Made by a program: the position numbers and the translations under genes. A DNA stretch of 64,000 nucleotides from Cryptomeria japonica. Taxonomy: Eukaryota; Streptophyta; Pinopsida; Cupressales; Cupressaceae. The stretch spans positions 612,505,673-612,569,672 of the forward strand of contig NC_081408.1 of NCBI RefSeq assembly GCF_030272615.1. Direction: 5' to 3'. How positions within the stretch are numbered: position 1 is the first letter of the stretch; each line of letters starts with the position of its first letter. Positions 60,501 to 64,000 of this stretch are shown in pieces. Below the pieces are notes generated by a model. It had not been told where the DNA came from and did not search any database. It worked only from the letters and a program-made list of their open reading frames with translations.

Positions 60501-61657
60501 AGAAACCTGATGGATTTTCACTGACAGATGATAAAGACATGGTTTGCAGATTGAAGAAATCTTTATATGAGTTTAAATAGGCTCCTAGAGCTTGATATGC
60601 AAGGTTGGATAAATATCTTTTGAAGCTTGGTTTTACTAAAGGCAGTGCTGATAGTAATCTATATTATAAGATCACTGATAATGATATTCTAATTATTGAA
60701 GTTTTTGTTGATGATATCTTTTTTGGAGGAGAAGATAAATTGTGCATGGAATTCGCTAACAACATGAAAAATGAATTTGAAATGTCCATGATTGGTGAGA
60801 TGAAATTTTTCTTAGGTTTGCAGATTACTCAAACTGACAAAGGAATTTTTATCTATCAAACTAAGTATTTGAGGGAATTGTTGAAAAAGTTTGGTATGGA
60901 GATTTCCAAACCGGTAAGTACTCCTATGGCTACAAGTGAGAAATTATCTATCAAGGATACTTCTACACCAGTAAATCTGACAAGGTATAAATCTATGATT
61001 GGTGGTTTGTTATATCTAACTCAACCTAGACCCGATATTATGAATGCAGTAAGTATTGTTTCAAGATATTAAAGTAATCCTAAAGAAGATCATGAGTGTA
61101 GAGTAAAGAGGATATTCTGGTATTTGCAAGGAACAACAAAATATGGTTTATGGTATTCCAAAAATGATGATTTAACTTTATGTGCATATACCAACTTAGA
61201 TTGGGTAGGTGATACTGATGATAAGAAGAGCACTGCTGGTGGAGCTTTCTTTCTTGGAAAGAAATTGGTTTAATGGATAAACAAAAAATAGTCATGCATT
61301 TCTTTATCTACTACAGAAGCTGAGTATGTTGCAGCAACAACTAATTGCACTCAAGTTTTGTGGATGAAGCAAATGTTGAAGGATATCAGAGCAAATTGTA
61401 GTGAACCGGTAGTTATCTACTATGATAAATCTGTAGCTATTGACATGTCTAAGAATCTGGTATTTCACTCTAAGACTAAGCATATTTCAATAAAGAATAA
61501 CTTTCTGAAGGACAAGGTAGAAGCAAAGGAAGTCAAATTGGTTTATGTGAACACTAAAGAATAGGTTGTAGACATATTCACTAAACCTCTGTCTAAGGAA
61601 TCATTTGAATATTTAAGAGATAGGTTAGGGGTTTCTACCCCTCCGGCAAAGACTTGA
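57512..61657 (+). pseudogene. gag-pol: Copia gag-pol: gag, protease, integrase, RT, RNase H
   Basis: One reading frame of 1382 codons including the final stop (ATG 57512 to TGA 61655-61657). It has no net frameshift but 14 internal stops by my reading (8 TAG, 3 TGA, 3 TAA). Gag comes first, with a CCHC knuckle (CFVCNKIGHFASRC, about 58354-58396). The protease has VIDSGCSHHMT (about 58672). The integrase has a CKEC zinc region, HTDLCGP, RSDHGGEF and VVERKNKT (59140-59540). RT follows (about 60170-60730), with [11 protein letters not shown] where QMDVKSAFLNG is usual, so the first catalytic Asp appears lost, and FVDDIFFGG. RNase H has STTEAEYVAA (about 61309). Gene order PR-IN-RT-RH defines Copia. 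SIRE is suggested by the RNase H end. Confidence 0.92.
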
Positions 61658-61980
61658 TTGATGAAGTTTGTCATCAGTCCAACATGTATTATAGGAAACA
61701 TTATTCATTCTGGCACTGATGAGTGGTGATACTACTCATGGGGAGTAGTCATCTTTGAGATTCAGAGGTTTATATCATTGCTTTGTTATTTTTTTTTTCA
61801 GGTTTTTGGCATTGATATCAAAGGGGGAGAGATAGTGATGTGAAAAATAAATGCAAAACCTTACAGAGATATCATTCATAAGGGGAGAGCTATTGATTGA
61901 TTGGTTGTCTTCCATAGGGGCAGACTTGTTTGGCATCTCTTGGTACTTAGATGTTTTTCACATCTAGTGTTGCCATCAAT
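61658..61980 (+). other. Copia element 3' internal region
   Basis: Non-coding stretch between pol and the 3' LTR. It contains two purine-rich tracts, one near 61822 (AAAGGGGGAGAGA) and the proper polypurine tract at 61984. No env-like frame. Confidence 0.6.
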
Positions 61981-61983
61981 GCC

Positions 61984-61995
61984 AAAGGGGGAGAT
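61984..61995 (+). other. Polypurine tract of the Copia element
   Basis: AAAGGGGGAGAT lies directly before TGTTGGCATT, the start of the 3' LTR. Confidence 0.88.
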
Positions 61996-63278
61996 TGTTG
62001 GCATTATGGATGAATTGATTATGTGTTGCATTGATGTTTTATCATTGATGTCAACACTAGTTGATATGGATGGTTACTGATAGACAAGTTTTTTGTTACC
62101 GGTAGAAGATCTTGTGTTATCGGCAGAAGAGATTATTTGTTGGACACTTCTGACATATTTGGATCAGTAAAGTATATTGGATTTCATGAGTTATATGCTC
62201 CATAAGCATGTTTTGGTCAGTTGGCATTGGCTTGGTAATTGGATGTTATCATACACTCTGGTGAACCCTTACCAACATTGGTTTAAGGCTTTATGGTAGA
62301 GCTTTCATTGAGGAATCATGACAGGATGCACAATTGGTGTTGGTGTAGCTTCTTCGAGGATTTTAGGATACTGAAGATGTTCATTGATCGTACTTCAATT
62401 GCTTGAAGACATTGCTTTGGCGTGGTGGACCTAGAATAGGTCTAGTACCTATCTAGGTTATGGACCGGTATCATGCTAGCGTGTACTCTACACGTTACCT
62501 AGATGATTTGAGATGATTTATGGATTTGTTATTATTGTTTTGGTCTTAAGCTGACATGGCATATCATTGTAATAAGGAATTATGAAATGATATTATTGTA
62601 ATATCTTCAGGTGGCCGACCTAATTGGTTTAGGCCTTAGGGTTTGTATAAATAAGAGGTAGAAACTCTTTGTAAAGTATCATGGTTATTGGAAAGGTCAT
62701 GGTCAAGTAATGTAATGTGTGAATATTGTAATATCATTCAGGCAAAGGAGTTGATCGATCATTGGTGATCAGATTAGATTCAAAAAAGGATTTAGTCCTT
62801 TGGTATTGAGCTTAATCTGGATTGTAATCAAGCATAGTAGATGCTATTTCTAGCAGTTCACTCTATTTGATTGTTGTCCATTTATCTTGAGAAGGTTGTA
62901 GCCTCTCTGTAGTCAGTGAGACTCTTTTTGTAATGAGCAGTACACTCTAGGTAGTGTGCCTTCCTACAAGTGCAAGCCCCTCATTGTAACACATACTTTC
63001 TGCAGAAGTATCATCTAACTGTGGGTAGGCTTCCCACCGTGGTTTTTCCTTTTCTGGGTTTTCCACGTACAAATCATGGTGTTATGTGGTATGGTTGCTT
63101 TGCATTGATTATCTGGTTAATTGTTAAGTTGTATTGTTTACCGGTATCTATTCCTACTGGCATCTGTCTGTGCTTTACCAATACTTGATTTGTTTAAGAT
63201 TGTATTGTGGATTAAAAGTGATAATCTGTTAACAACTGATTCACCCCCCCTCTCAGTTGTTCACTGGTTATCCTAACA
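61996..63278 (+). repeat. 3' LTR of the Copia element
   Basis: 1283 bp from TGTTGGCATT to TATCCTAACA, with TATA box TATAAATA at 62646-62653. It holds the 5' terminal bases that the 5' LTR has lost and a 27-bp segment near 62104-62130 that is absent from the 5' LTR. Confidence 0.93.
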
Positions 63279-63544
63279 ATATATACATGTACATTTTAAA
63301 TTATTAAAACATTGCTGAGAGAGAGAGGGAGATCATTTTCATGACAAAGAGAGAGATAACATTAATTTCAGAGAGAGAGAGAGATCATTAAAGATATATA
63401 TAGATCATGTACTAAATTAAAACATATATAAATTTATCTATATAGATCGCATACATAAATTTTAAATTATTAAAACATTAATTTGAGAGAGAGAGGGAGA
63501 TCATTTAAATCATGACATCTAGAGAGAGATCTAACATTAATTTC

Positions 63545-63635
<91 letters not shown>

Positions 63636-64000
63636 ATTAAAGATATATACATATAACTTTACTAAATTAAAACATATATAAATTTGTCATTTAAATCAAA
63701 TACATAAAAAATTCAAGAACATGATATATAATTTTTATAAGTCAATAACAAAAAAAATTAAACCAATATATTTTATTGTAACGTATAAATATTTTTGCGT
63801 ATATCAAAAATAATTTTTTTGTTCACTAAAACATGGGCATTGATACAAAATGGATTGTAACTTCTCTAAATTTTTTGACATTTTTTGTTATTGAACTCCA
63901 CATCTAAAAAAAATAGAGGTTATTGTATTTTTGTAATGGGCGTATGATTATAAAATTATTAAGTCTGTAATATATTAAAAAACATACTAGATGCAAATTA
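63279..64000. repeat. AG/TA-rich region with diverged tandem duplication
   Basis: No gene. A pure AG run is at about 63546-63633. The block TTAAATTATTAAAACATT followed by GAGAGAGGGAGATCATT occurs at about 63296 and again at about 63459. Both are followed by GATCATTAAAGATATATA and CTAAATTAAAACATATATAA, giving a tandem repeat whose second copy has an expanded AG tract. Similar AG and ATCATTAA elements lie left of the Copia insertion (about 56120-56160). Confidence 0.75.

Larger units (their letters stand above)
56225..63278 (+). mobile_element. SIRE/Tork-like Ty1/Copia element
   Basis: Two LTRs (56225-57453 and 61996-63278) flank a primer-binding site, a single gag-pol frame and a polypurine tract. 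The insertion lies in TA-rich DNA, so the target duplication (ATATA on both sides) cannot be told from the microsatellite. The two LTRs differ at roughly a tenth of positions in the part I compared, plus a 27-bp indel, so it is older than the Tat-like element. No env-like frame follows pol. Confidence 0.92.

Overview
The window is plant nuclear DNA made almost entirely of nested transposable elements. I see no convincing single-copy host gene, tRNA or rRNA. The evidence for a land plant is Ty3/Gypsy and Ty1/Copia elements primed by initiator-tRNA-Met-like sites, a CACTA (En/Spm) transposon with a TNP2-type transposase, an archaeal-type second RNase H, and a plant mobile domain gene. Low GC, very long elements and deep nesting suggest a large genome; a gymnosperm is my best guess, but that is inference.

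Layout, outermost layer first. (1) A decayed chromodomain Gypsy element has its 5' LTR ending at 4900, gag-pol at 5053-9699, a polypurine tract at 9723-9733 and a long 3' LTR (about 4.0 kb) at 9734-13468 plus 55275-55555. Positions 1-3613 are a second partial copy of that LTR. (2) The 3' LTR is split by an unclassified terminal-inverted-repeat element (13469-55274, duplication AACT) that carries a satellite-like array of about 90-bp units in a higher-order period near 450 bp. (3) That array is split by a non-coding Copia-like element (16951-53577, duplication TGGTG) whose 3' LTR is only 8 bp long. (4) That element is split by a 34.6-kb CACTA transposon (18545-53149, duplication TGC). (5) The CACTA element is split by a 12.85-kb Tat-like Gypsy element in reverse orientation (21845-34695, duplication CAAAT) and probably also by a solo LTR (48095-49637). 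Right of the stack, a truncated ORF (55556-56024, minus) abuts the Gypsy end. A SIRE-like Copia element (about 56225-63278) and AG/TA microsatellite DNA follow.

The most interesting content is in the CACTA element. After a recognisable TNP2 transposase gene (37853-42178) comes a second gene (about 42638-46697) whose exons encode a SET-type methyltransferase-like domain followed by a segment resembling the plant Transposase_24/TnpA family. Splice phases agree at the SET exon boundaries, so a SET-TnpA fusion is the simplest reading. I know of no such described CACTA architecture but could not search. The Tat-like element carries a plant mobile domain gene antisense to its pol.

Nearly all coding regions are decayed by point substitutions. 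In-frame stops are mostly what CAG, CAA, CGA or TGG become by C-to-T change on either strand, the pattern expected from long-term cytosine methylation of silenced repeats. The 4.1-kb gag-pol frame of the SIRE-like element has 14 stops but no net frameshift.
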